The notes under the pieces: generated by a model
Databases searched by the model: none
Seen by the model: the letters and a program-made list of their open reading frames with translations, nothing else
What the model was told of the DNA's origin: nothing
Part shown: positions 54,405-61,757 of the stretch, piece by piece
How the letters are laid out: the number at the start of each line of letters is the position of its first letter
Position numbering within the stretch: the stretch's first letter is position 1
Program-made: the position numbers and the translations under genes
NCBI RefSeq assembly: GCF_029338255.1
Contig: NZ_CP119787.1
Location: 930,001-994,000, forward strand
Length of the DNA: 64,000 bases
Source: Haloarcula halobia
GTDB lineage: Archaea > Halobacteriota > Halobacteria > Halobacteriales > Haloarculaceae
Direction of reading: 5' to 3'

Positions 54405-55273
54405 GCGACGAGCGAGGAGAGACGGACCCACAGACGGCAATCGACGCCGTCGCAGGGAATCGTGACGAACGAGTATACGAACACAGCGCCGGCGACGACC
54501 AGGATGGTATCCCCTTCGTCGGGGCCGGGCCGGGGAACCCGCGACTGCTGACCGTCGCGGGCCGCGACCTGCTGGCCGACGCCGACCTCGTGGTCCACGC
54601 CGGCTCGCTGGTCAACAGTGAACTGCTGGCCGAGTACTGCGAGGACGCCGAGACGGTCAGTTCCATCGGCAAGGACCTCGAGGAACTGATCCCGCTGATG
54701 CGGGACGCGTACGAGCGCGGCGAGACGGTCGTCCGCCTCCACAGCGGCGATCCGGCCATCTACGGCGCGGCCTTAGAACAGATGGACGCGCTCGAACACG
54801 AGGGCGTCCCCACGTACATCGTCCCCGGCGTCACGTCGGCCTTCGCCGCCAGCGCGACGCTACGGACGCAGTTGACGCTGAACGAGGTGGCAAATCACGT
54901 CGCCTTCACCCGCCCCCAGGGGAAGACACTCGACGCGGACGAGGATCACGTCTCAGAGTTCGTGGGGATGGGCGACGTGACGACCTGCATCTATCTCGGT
55001 ACTCACGCCGTCGCCGAGACGATGGAGCGCCTGCTCGATGACGGTCACGACCCGGAGACGCCCGTCGCGGTGGTCTACCACGCCTCGTGGCCCGACGAGG
55101 ACGTCATCGAGGGAACAATCGAGACCATCGGCGAGAAGGTCGAGGACACCGGTTATCGGGCCTCGGCGATGGTGGTCGTCGGCGACGCGGTCGGCGGGGA
55201 GGATTACGAACGCTCGTTCCTGTACGGGGACTGGGCCAGCGGCGACGCGGACTCACAGGAGGCCGACGACTGA
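54401..55273 (+). CDS. cbiF: Cobalt-precorrin-4 C11-methyltransferase
   Basis: 290 residues; after a haloarchaeal N-terminal tail of about 40 residues the type III fold begins: PFVGAGPGNPRLLTVAGRDLLADADLVVHAGSLVN, LHSGDPAIYGA, VPGVTSAFAASATLRTQLTL, CIYLGTHAVAETM. It methylates C11. Its stop shares one base with cbiG. Confidence 0.95.
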   Translation: MSDERGETDPQTAIDAVAGNRDERVYEHSAGDDQDGIPFVGAGPGNPRLLTVAGRDLLADADLVVHAGSLVNSELLAEYCEDAETVSSIGKDLEELIPLMRDAYERGETVVRLHSGDPAIYGAALEQMDALEHEGVPTYIVPGVTSAFAASATLRTQLTLNEVANHVAFTRPQGKTLDADEDHVSEFVGMGDVTTCIYLGTHAVAETMERLLDDGHDPETPVAVVYHASWPDEDVIEGTIETIGEKVEDTGYRASAMVVVGDAVGGEDYERSFLYGDWASGDADSQEADD

Positions 55274-56235
55274 TGAGCACCGACGACAGCGACACGAACA
55301 GTTGCACAGTACCCGATTCCGACGGTGAGGCCGCCGAGGAGATCGCCATCGTCGCGTTCGAGCGGAAGATGGGGACCGCCGCGGAGATCGTCGACGGCAT
55401 CGGCGACCGCTACGCGTCCATCGACGTGCTCGAGTACCACGGCGACGTCTTCGAGGAGTTCTGGGGCGAGTACGACTGTTTCGTCGGCCTGATGGCCAGC
55501 GGCATCGCGATGCGCAAGACCGCCCACCTGCTGGACGACAAGTGGGACGACCCCGCCATCTGCGTCGTCGACGAGGAACTCACGTGGGCAATTCCGATCA
55601 CGGGGGGCCACCACGGCGCGAACCAGGTCGCCGACGATCTGGCGTCGCTTGGCGCGGTCCCGGCGATGACGACAGCGAGCGAGGCGGCCGACAAACAGGG
55701 CGTCGAGAAGCAGGCGAGAGCCCTCGACGCACACGTCGTCAACGGCGACTCGACGGTCGCGACGAACCTCGCGGTGCTGGACGACGAACTCGGTCCAGTC
55801 GAACGACTCGACGGCCCGTCGGCGGTGCTCGTCGACGACGACGTGACGGTCCTGAAACGCAACGGCGCGGACGGCGTCGTCCTGGGTACCGGCAGCGTCG
55901 CCGGCGCGAAGGTCGAACAGTTCCACGACGCGTGGGACGCCGCGCTCGACGACGCAGACTGCGACCGCGAAGACGTCGACTTCGTCGCCACGGGCACCAG
56001 GAAGGCCGACGAAGAGGGGTTGCTCGCCGCCGCCGAGGATTGGGGCCTGGGCGTCGTCGCCTTCGAGAAGGAGACGCTGGAGGAATTCGAGGGCCCGTCG
56101 CCGTCCCGCTCGAAGGAACTCATCGGCTGGCCCGGCATCGCCGAGGCGTCGGCCATCGCCGGCGGGCGTGACCACGACCTGCTGGCCGAGAAGACGCGCT
56201 ACGACGAGGCCGTGACGGTGGCGATCGGCCGATGA
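55273..56235 (+). CDS. cbiG: Cobalt-precorrin-5A hydrolase
   Basis: 320 residues: an N-terminal tail, a CbiG central domain (VFEEFWGEYDCFVGLMASGIAMRKTAHLLDDKWDDPAICVVDE, ITGGHHGANQVADDLA) and the C-terminal alpha/beta domain with GTGSVAGAKVEQF, FVATGTRKADEEGL and SPSRSKELIGWPGIAEASA. It opens the delta-lactone and releases C20 as acetaldehyde. Confidence 0.93.
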   Translation: MSTDDSDTNSCTVPDSDGEAAEEIAIVAFERKMGTAAEIVDGIGDRYASIDVLEYHGDVFEEFWGEYDCFVGLMASGIAMRKTAHLLDDKWDDPAICVVDEELTWAIPITGGHHGANQVADDLASLGAVPAMTTASEAADKQGVEKQARALDAHVVNGDSTVATNLAVLDDELGPVERLDGPSAVLVDDDVTVLKRNGADGVVLGTGSVAGAKVEQFHDAWDAALDDADCDREDVDFVATGTRKADEEGLLAAAEDWGLGVVAFEKETLEEFEGPSPSRSKELIGWPGIAEASAIAGGRDHDLLAEKTRYDEAVTVAIGR

Positions 56236-57155
56236 GCCGGACCGGCGAGAGGGGCGTGGACGGTGCGACGGCGGCCCACCCCGAGGACTACGGGACGCTG
56301 TACGTCGTCGGTATCGGCCCAGGCCTCCCCCACGACATGACCCACCGGGCAAAGGACGTGATTCGGACGGCTGACTGCGTCTTCGCGTCGAACCTCTATC
56401 AGGAGTTCCTCCGGACCGACGGCACGCTCCCGCCGGAATCGGCGGCACTCGACGACGTGTGCGACGACGGTATCGTGACCGACGAGTCGGGGACGGTCCT
56501 CGAACGCCCCGACGGGAGCCGCCAGACGCTCGTCAGGTCCTCGATGGGCAAGCAGGTCGAGCTCGCACGCGAGGCGTTCGAGCGCGTACGGGACGGCCAG
56601 GCCGTCGCCCACGTCTCCGGCGGCGACCCGAACGTCTACGGGAAATCCGACCTCCTGTTCACGATGGCCGACGCCGACGACGCCGACGACGTGCCCATCG
56701 AGATCGTCCCCGGCGTGACCGCCGCCCTCTCGGGGGCGGCGAACCTCGGTGCGCCGCTGTCGAACGACTTCTGTACCGTCTCGCTGTCGGACAAGTGGCG
56801 CGGCTGGGACGAGATCGAGGAGAAGCTCCGGGCGGCCGCCATCAGCGGCTTCGTCGTCGTCCTGTACAACTGCTGGCGGGACTACGAGCGAGCGGTGGCC
56901 ATTCTGCGAGAGGAACGGGCCGACGACGTGCCGGCGGCGATCGTCAACGACGCCGGGCGGGGGACGCTGGGCCGGAACCTCGACGACGAGACGGAGACCA
57001 TCACGACGCTCGGCGAACTGCCGGACCACGCCGACGAAGTCGGCGGCATGGGGTCGTCCATCGTCGTCGGCACCCACGAGACCGAGCACTGGGCGAACGA
57101 CTACCGCGACTTTCTCGTCACCCCGCGTGGCGGGCGTGACGTGGAGGATTTCTGA
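56232..57155 (+). CDS. cbiH: Precorrin-3B/cobalt-factor III C17-methyltransferase, paralogue 1
   Basis: 307-residue type III methyltransferase: LYVVGIGPGLPHDMTHRAKDVIRTADCVFAS, HVSGGDPNVYGKSDLLF, EIVPGVTAALSGAANLGAPLSNDFCTVSLSDKWRGWDEIEEKL. C17 methylation with ring contraction. The cluster has two cbiH-like genes; which one does the reaction, or whether they form a pair, is not clear. Confidence 0.9.
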   Translation: MSRTGERGVDGATAAHPEDYGTLYVVGIGPGLPHDMTHRAKDVIRTADCVFASNLYQEFLRTDGTLPPESAALDDVCDDGIVTDESGTVLERPDGSRQTLVRSSMGKQVELAREAFERVRDGQAVAHVSGGDPNVYGKSDLLFTMADADDADDVPIEIVPGVTAALSGAANLGAPLSNDFCTVSLSDKWRGWDEIEEKLRAAAISGFVVVLYNCWRDYERAVAILREERADDVPAAIVNDAGRGTLGRNLDDETETITTLGELPDHADEVGGMGSSIVVGTHETEHWANDYRDFLVTPRGGRDVEDF

Positions 57156-57157
57156 GC

Positions 57158-58126
57158 ATGCGTACGGACGAGACCACTGAAACGAGTACGGAGCGCGAAT
57201 CGAAATGCGGTGGCGCAACGACCGGAACGGCGGACGAAAACTCGTCAGCGTGTGGCGGGTCGTCGTCGACTGCCACCGGCAGTTCCTGTGGCGGCTCGTC
57301 GACGGAAAGCGGCGAGGCGGACGTCGGCGCCACCGTCGACGACTTCGAGGCCGACCCTGGTCGACTGGTCGCCGTCGGCCTCGGCCCCGGCCAACCGGAG
57401 GGGATGACGGCGAAGGCACGCGCGGCCCTGCTCGAGGCCGACCACATCGTCGGCTACACGACCTACGTCGAACTGCTCCCCGACGAGGTGATTGAGGCCG
57501 CGGAGGACATCTACGACACGCCGATGTGCGGCGAGGTGTCCCGCACGGAGGAGGCGACCGACCGGGCGCTGGCCGGCAACGACGTGGCAATCATCGGCAG
57601 CGGCGACCCGAACGTCTACGCGCTCGCCGGACTGGCACTGGAGATACTCGAGTCCAAGGGCGCGACCGCCTCGATGCTTGCGTTCGACGTCGTCCCCGGC
57701 GTCCCCGCCGCCCAGTCGTGTGCGGCCCGCGTCGGCGCGCCGCTGGTCAACGACACCGTCTCCATCTCGCTGTCGGACCACCTCACGGACATGCCGACCA
57801 TCGAGTCCCGGTTGCACGCCACGGCCAAGGAGGGGTTCACCATCGCCATCTACAACCCCTGGAGTCGCAAGCGCCGGGACAACTACGCGAAGTGCTGCGA
57901 GATTCTGCTCGAACACCGCGACCCTGAGACGCCGGTCGGCGTGGTACACGCCGCGGGTCGCGAGGACGAGCGCGTCGAGATCGTCGAACTGGGCGATCTG
58001 CCCGACCTGGGCGAGACCGACCTCGTCGACATGACGACGACGCTGCTCGTGGGCAACGAGGAGACCTACGTCTGGGACGACCGGATGGTCACGCCGCGTG
58101 GCTACGAGACGAAGTACGACTACTGA
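57158..58126 (+). CDS. cbiH: Precorrin-3B C17-methyltransferase, paralogue 2, with Cys-rich N-terminal tail
   Basis: 322 residues. The methyltransferase core (RLVAVGLGPGQPEGMTAKARAALLEADHIVGYTTYVELLP, IGSGDPNVYALAGLALE, FDVVPGVPAAQSCAARVGAPLVNDTVSISLSDHLTDM) is the CbiH/CobJ type. Before it lies a low-complexity tail of about 60 residues with three CGG motifs at Cys17, Cys32 and Cys44 in Ser/Thr/Gly. Such a tail is not part of the normal family; it may bind metal or a cluster and may work with the ferredoxin gene next to it. Confidence 0.9.
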   Translation: MRTDETTETSTERESKCGGATTGTADENSSACGGSSSTATGSSCGGSSTESGEADVGATVDDFEADPGRLVAVGLGPGQPEGMTAKARAALLEADHIVGYTTYVELLPDEVIEAAEDIYDTPMCGEVSRTEEATDRALAGNDVAIIGSGDPNVYALAGLALEILESKGATASMLAFDVVPGVPAAQSCAARVGAPLVNDTVSISLSDHLTDMPTIESRLHATAKEGFTIAIYNPWSRKRRDNYAKCCEILLEHRDPETPVGVVHAAGREDERVEIVELGDLPDLGETDLVDMTTTLLVGNEETYVWDDRMVTPRGYETKYDY

Positions 58127-58128
58127 CC

Positions 58129-58377
58129 ATGTACCGGATCACACTCGACAGAGCGACCTGTGACGGTGTCTTCGCCTGTCTCGTGCGCGACGACCGGTTC
58201 GTCGAGGACGGCGACGGCCTCGCGGCCATCGAGGTCGACGACGAGCGGACCGTGGCGGCGACGTTCGACGACGACCGACGGGACGACGCCGCGTCGGCGG
58301 CCGCGGCCTGTCCACTCGATGCGATTACCGTCGAGGATGTCTCCCCGGCGGCCGACCGTACGGAGGGCGAGCCATGA
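58129..58377 (+). CDS. Single-cluster ferredoxin ([3Fe-4S] type)
   Basis: 82 residues with Cys11 and Cys17 (ATCDGVFACLV, C-x5-C) and Cys61-Pro (AACPLDAITVED). This three-cysteine pattern is that of [3Fe-4S] ferredoxins that serve as electron donors. The rest is acidic. It lies inside the cobalamin operon between cbiH and the LAGLIDADG-like gene (2-bp gap, then 4-bp overlap) and probably supplies electrons for a reductive step. Confidence 0.82.
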   Translation: MYRITLDRATCDGVFACLVRDDRFVEDGDGLAAIEVDDERTVAATFDDDRRDDAASAAAACPLDAITVEDVSPAADRTEGEP

Positions 58378-59033
58378 GCGTCGACACCGACGCGCCGGGG
58401 GACATGCTCGCGGCCCACCCGGAGACGGCGTACTTCTGGGGGCGGGTCGCTGGCGACGGCGAGTGCGACGAGCACTGTGTCACCGTCCGGACGACCGACG
58501 AGATCGCTGCCAGGCGACTCGCGTCGATCGCCGGTGCCGACCGGACCGGCCATCGCACCGTCGAGCGGGCCTACGCGCACGACACGTCCATCGTCCGAAC
58601 AGACGACGAGTACACGCTCCAGGTGTTCGGTGACCTCGCGGACCGGGCGGGGGCCGCGCTCGGCCTGCCCTTCGCGGGCGAGGCCGGCGGCTACCGCTTC
58701 GAGACGCTCGCCGAATACGACCGCCAACTCCTGCGGGGCCTCCTCGAAGCCTGTGGGACAGTCTGTTTCAAATCCGACGCGGATGTCGTCGGCGTCTCGT
58801 TCGTCCACGCGGACCGGCGGCTCCTGCGGACGGTCCAGTCGCTGCTGGCGGCGTGTCCCGTCGACGTCCCGTGTGGGGACTGTTCCGAGGCGTCCTCGGG
58901 CTACTGGTTCGGCGTCGACGACGACGCCGTCCCGGCGCTGGGCGACTGGCTGTACGACGGCAGCGAGGCCACCGGGTTGTTCGCACCGAGTCGGCGGCGG
59001 AAACTCCGGAAGAGCCTCGAACGAGTCCGATGA
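58374..59033 (+). CDS. LAGLIDADG-like protein within the cobalamin operon
   Basis: 219 residues with a two-repeat architecture like monomeric LAGLIDADG homing endonucleases. Motif 1 FWGRVAGDGEC (about 21-31) keeps the catalytic Asp, while motif 2 LLRGLLEACGTV (about 121-132) has Cys in place of the second catalytic acid. Conserved-looking repeat tails (VTVRTTDEIAARRLASI; VHADRRLLRTVQSLL) and the closing WLYDGSEATGLFAPSRRRKLRKSL resemble the WLY...RK end of the family. Overlaps both neighbours by 4 bp, so it is an integral operon member, not an insertion. Function unknown; family call is by motif only. Confidence 0.68.
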   Translation: MSVDTDAPGDMLAAHPETAYFWGRVAGDGECDEHCVTVRTTDEIAARRLASIAGADRTGHRTVERAYAHDTSIVRTDDEYTLQVFGDLADRAGAALGLPFAGEAGGYRFETLAEYDRQLLRGLLEACGTVCFKSDADVVGVSFVHADRRLLRTVQSLLAACPVDVPCGDCSEASSGYWFGVDDDAVPALGDWLYDGSEATGLFAPSRRRKLRKSLERVR

Positions 59034-60253
59034 GCGAAGCCACCACAGCCACGGAGACGCTCGACGACGAGGCCATCCTGCTCGCCGGGCACGGCTCGCG
59101 CCGCGAGAAGTCCAACGAGCAGGTCCGACAGCTGGCGGCCGACCTGGAGCGTCGCCTCGGTATCCCGGTCGACGCCGCCTTCCTCGAACTCGCCGACCCG
59201 GCCATCGACGACGCCATCGCCGGCCTCGCGGCCACCGTCTCCCAGGTGACCGTCGTCCACCTCTCACTGTTTGCCGCGAGCCACGTCAAAAACGACGTGC
59301 CGCTGGCGGTCACGCAGGCCCGTGAGGCCCACCCCGACCTGACGATCAACAACGGCGCTCACCTGGGCGTCCACCCGGCACTTCTCGACCTGCTGGACGA
59401 CCGGGCGGCGGCCGTCGAGGCCGAACTGGGTGTCGACCGTGAGGGCGACGACGTGGCCGTCGTCCTCTGTGCGCGCGGGTCGTCGGACCCGGACGCCAAC
59501 GCGGACGTCCACAAACTCGCACGCCTGCTGTACGAGGGGCGCACGTTCGAGCGGGTCCGTGCCTCGTTCGTCGGCGTCACCGACCCCCGCCTGGAAGACA
59601 CGCTCCACGACCTCGCGAAGGGGCGGCCCGACGCCGTCGTCGTCCTCCCCTACATGCTCGGTGACGGCGTCCTGACCGGTCGTATCAGAGACGGGGCCCG
59701 GGAGTTCGACGCGGAGTACCCCTACGTCGACGCCGCGCCGGGTGACCCGCTCGGCACCGACAGCCGCCTGCTCGACGTGCTCGGCGACCGGTGGCAGGAG
59801 GCCCGGACGGGCAGCGTCGAGATGTCCTGTGACACCTGCAAGTACAAGGTCGAACTGGACGGCTACGAAAACGACCGGGGTGGCGCGCGGGCCATGCTCC
59901 GGGCGCTGACCCACCAGGCCGAACACGCCGACCGCGAGGACGTCGACGACGACCCGCACGTCCACGACGCACCGGAAAAGCACGTCGCCGTCTGTACGAA
60001 CCAGACCTGCGCACAGGACGGCGCACCCGCGGTCCTCGAACGGCTCCGACAGGCCGCCCGCGACAGCGACCAGTGTGACGCCCGCATCACGCGGTCGTCC
60101 TGTCTGGGCCGCTGTGGCGAGGGCCCGATGGTCGCGGTCTATCCCGACGGCGTCTGGTACGGCGGCGTCGGGGCCGACGACGCCGACGGCATCGTCTCGT
60201 CGCACCTCGACCGCGACCGCATCGTGAGCGAACTGGTCGACCAAACGCTCTAA
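59030..60253 (+). CDS. cbiX: Sirohydrochlorin cobaltochelatase with C-terminal Fe-S domain
   Basis: 407 residues: two tandem CbiX-type chelatase halves (first with LLAGHGSRREKSNEQV and catalytic His in FAASHVKND, His85; second with VVLCARGSSDPDANADV), then a spacer with Cys267-x2-Cys270, and a C-terminal thioredoxin-like [2Fe-2S] ferredoxin domain (Cys322, Cys327, Cys358, Cys362: VCTNQTCAQ and SSCLGRCGEGP). It inserts Co2+ into sirohydrochlorin for the early-cobalt pathway. The Fe-S domain's role is unknown. Confidence 0.9.
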   Translation: MSEATTATETLDDEAILLAGHGSRREKSNEQVRQLAADLERRLGIPVDAAFLELADPAIDDAIAGLAATVSQVTVVHLSLFAASHVKNDVPLAVTQAREAHPDLTINNGAHLGVHPALLDLLDDRAAAVEAELGVDREGDDVAVVLCARGSSDPDANADVHKLARLLYEGRTFERVRASFVGVTDPRLEDTLHDLAKGRPDAVVVLPYMLGDGVLTGRIRDGAREFDAEYPYVDAAPGDPLGTDSRLLDVLGDRWQEARTGSVEMSCDTCKYKVELDGYENDRGGARAMLRALTHQAEHADREDVDDDPHVHDAPEKHVAVCTNQTCAQDGAPAVLERLRQAARDSDQCDARITRSSCLGRCGEGPMVAVYPDGVWYGGVGADDADGIVSSHLDRDRIVSELVDQTL

Positions 60254-60277
60254 CCGACGCGAGCCACTAGTACGTCT

Positions 60278-60649
60278 ATGAGCTGTTACGAAATCGAGGC
60301 CCTCAAACTGGGCCTCATGAACGTCCTCGGCACCGAAGACGAACAGGCGCGAAAGCACGCCCAGCAGGAGCTGGAGGGGAACCTGACGGGGCCGATCGAG
60401 GGCCTGGCCGACGCCCAGACGCTCGTCGCCATCGAACGCCACCTCGACGCGGCGCTCGTCGACCTCGAAGAGCAGATTGCCAGGACAGACGCCGACGACC
60501 CCGAGTACGACTACCTGCGGGGACGGCTGGTCGCCGTTCGTGACGCCGAGCGAGCGGTCTCGCGACTGACGACACAGGGGGAAGACGTCCTCGCCGGTCT
60601 CGGCGAGGCCCACGACCTCCTCCACGAGGCGTTCCCGGTCGACGGGTGA
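60278..60649 (+). CDS. DUF3209 family protein
   Basis: 123 residues, all-helical and acidic: MSCYEIEALKLGLMNVLGTEDEQARKHAQQELEGN, then LDAALVDLEEQIARTDADDPEYDYLRGRLVAVRDAERAVSRL. DUF3209 is repeatedly found in haloarchaeal cobalamin clusters and has no known activity. It follows cbiX after 24 bp, as the last gene of the operon. Confidence 0.85.
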   Translation: MSCYEIEALKLGLMNVLGTEDEQARKHAQQELEGNLTGPIEGLADAQTLVAIERHLDAALVDLEEQIARTDADDPEYDYLRGRLVAVRDAERAVSRLTTQGEDVLAGLGEAHDLLHEAFPVDG

Positions 60650-60799
60650 GCGGGTCCCGGCAGCCCCCCACTCGCCGTAATCTCGTCGATTCGTATCGTC
60701 GCTATGACCCCGCAGCGGTTGCGCTCGCGGCCCGCCTCGCCATCCTCGGCACGGTCGACGGCGTCGTCCGGTTCGGCGTGAAATACGACGAGAAGGCGC

Positions 60800-61510
60800 T
60801 CAGTCGGCCGTCGTCGAATACTCGAGGTCGGCGACCGCGTGGTCGGGAGCACCGAGCCACGAATGCACGCCGGCGAGGGTCGCCCAGAGCAACAGTTGCC
60901 CGAAGACGACCGTCCAGCGGTAGGCCACGACCAGTGCCCCCGGGACGTCCCCGTGGACGGGGTTCGCTGGCGCGAGGACGACCGGAATCGCGAGCACTGC
61001 GAGCGGTGCCAGCGTGACGACAGCGTGGACGCCGGGCCGTCGGTGGGGTGTCCGTCGATACGCCAGGCCACACAGGCCGACGACGGACGCGCCGACGGCC
61101 ATCATCCCGCCGTACCAGAGCAGGCGCGTCTCCGTCGGGAGTGCCTGCTCGACGCCCGGCGGCTGTGGCGGGAGCACGAGCCACGGCGCGCCCGAGACGA
61201 CGAGGAAGCCGGCGGCTGCGAGCACCAGCCGCGTCACCGCGCCGTCGCCGGGCAGTGCCGGTTCGAAGACGTAATAGCCCAGCCCGAAGACGGCGACGCC
61301 AAAGAGCAGTCCCCAGAGGACGCCGCCGCCGACGCTGACGGCCGCCGTCGTGAGTCCGGAGACGACCGGTCCTCCTCCGTGACTATGTCCAGATTCGAAC
61401 GTCTCGAGGCCGGCGGTGAACGCGTTCCCGACCGTCGCGAGAAAGAGCCCGTAGACGAGGCCCCCGGCCACGCCGGCGAGCGCGCCCCGTTCGAGAAGAC
61501 CTCGCGACAT
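60800..61510 (-). CDS. cbtA: Cobalt transporter subunit CbtA
   Basis: 236 residues with about six membrane helices; ALAGVAGGLVYGLFLATVGNAF, the His-rich loop SGHSHGGG (about 41-48), and VHSWLGAPDH near the end. CbtA with CbtB is a predicted cobalt importer, usually found under B12-related control. Its start shares one base with the cbtB stop. It converges with the DUF3209 gene. Confidence 0.9.
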   Translation of the reverse strand: MSRGLLERGALAGVAGGLVYGLFLATVGNAFTAGLETFESGHSHGGGPVVSGLTTAAVSVGGGVLWGLLFGVAVFGLGYYVFEPALPGDGAVTRLVLAAAGFLVVSGAPWLVLPPQPPGVEQALPTETRLLWYGGMMAVGASVVGLCGLAYRRTPHRRPGVHAVVTLAPLAVLAIPVVLAPANPVHGDVPGALVVAYRWTVVFGQLLLWATLAGVHSWLGAPDHAVADLEYSTTAD

Positions 61511-61698
61511 CAGTGACAGGTGACGCCTGCACCGTGTCGGAAGTTGTGCAGCGCGTCGTGAACCAGCGGGTCCTGGACGAACAGGAGCGTGAAGCCGAGC
61601 GCGGCCACGAACGCCAGCGCGAGCGCCAGCTGCGTGCCCGAGAGCGTACCGGCGGCGAGTTCGATGCGGCCACGGACGGTGTCGGTGTCTGTCTGCAT
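61510..61698 (-). CDS. cbtB: Cobalt transporter subunit CbtB
   Basis: 62 residues: one membrane helix (LALALAFVAALGFTLLFV) followed by the conserved metal-binding tail HDALHNFRHGAGVTCH, whose four histidines and single cysteine are the likely cobalt ligands. Read before cbtA from a promoter covered by an inverted repeat. Confidence 0.92.
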   Translation of the reverse strand: MQTDTDTVRGRIELAAGTLSGTQLALALAFVAALGFTLLFVQDPLVHDALHNFRHGAGVTCH

Positions 61699-61704
61699 TG
61701 AAAT

Positions 61705-61729
61705 CTAACTTGTACTATTACAAAGTTAG
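61705..61729. promoter_or_regulatory. Inverted repeat upstream of cbtBA
   Basis: CTAACTTGTA and TACAAAGTTAG form an inverted repeat with one bulged base, enclosing TTGTA-N4-TACAA (61710-61723), 12-25 bp before the cbtB start and over its likely TATA region. A related element lies before the chelatase and cobN genes. Confidence 0.6.
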
Positions 61730-61757
61730 TTTGTAAACCTTCCGGCTACGACCTGTC

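Noticed and set aside
60646-61017. Plus-strand frame between DUF3209 and cbtA (peptide with LAILGTVDGVVRFGVKYDE)
   Set aside because: The middle looks protein-like, but the frame has only a GTG start inside the DUF3209 end and continues antisense through cbtA without a family; at most a fragment.
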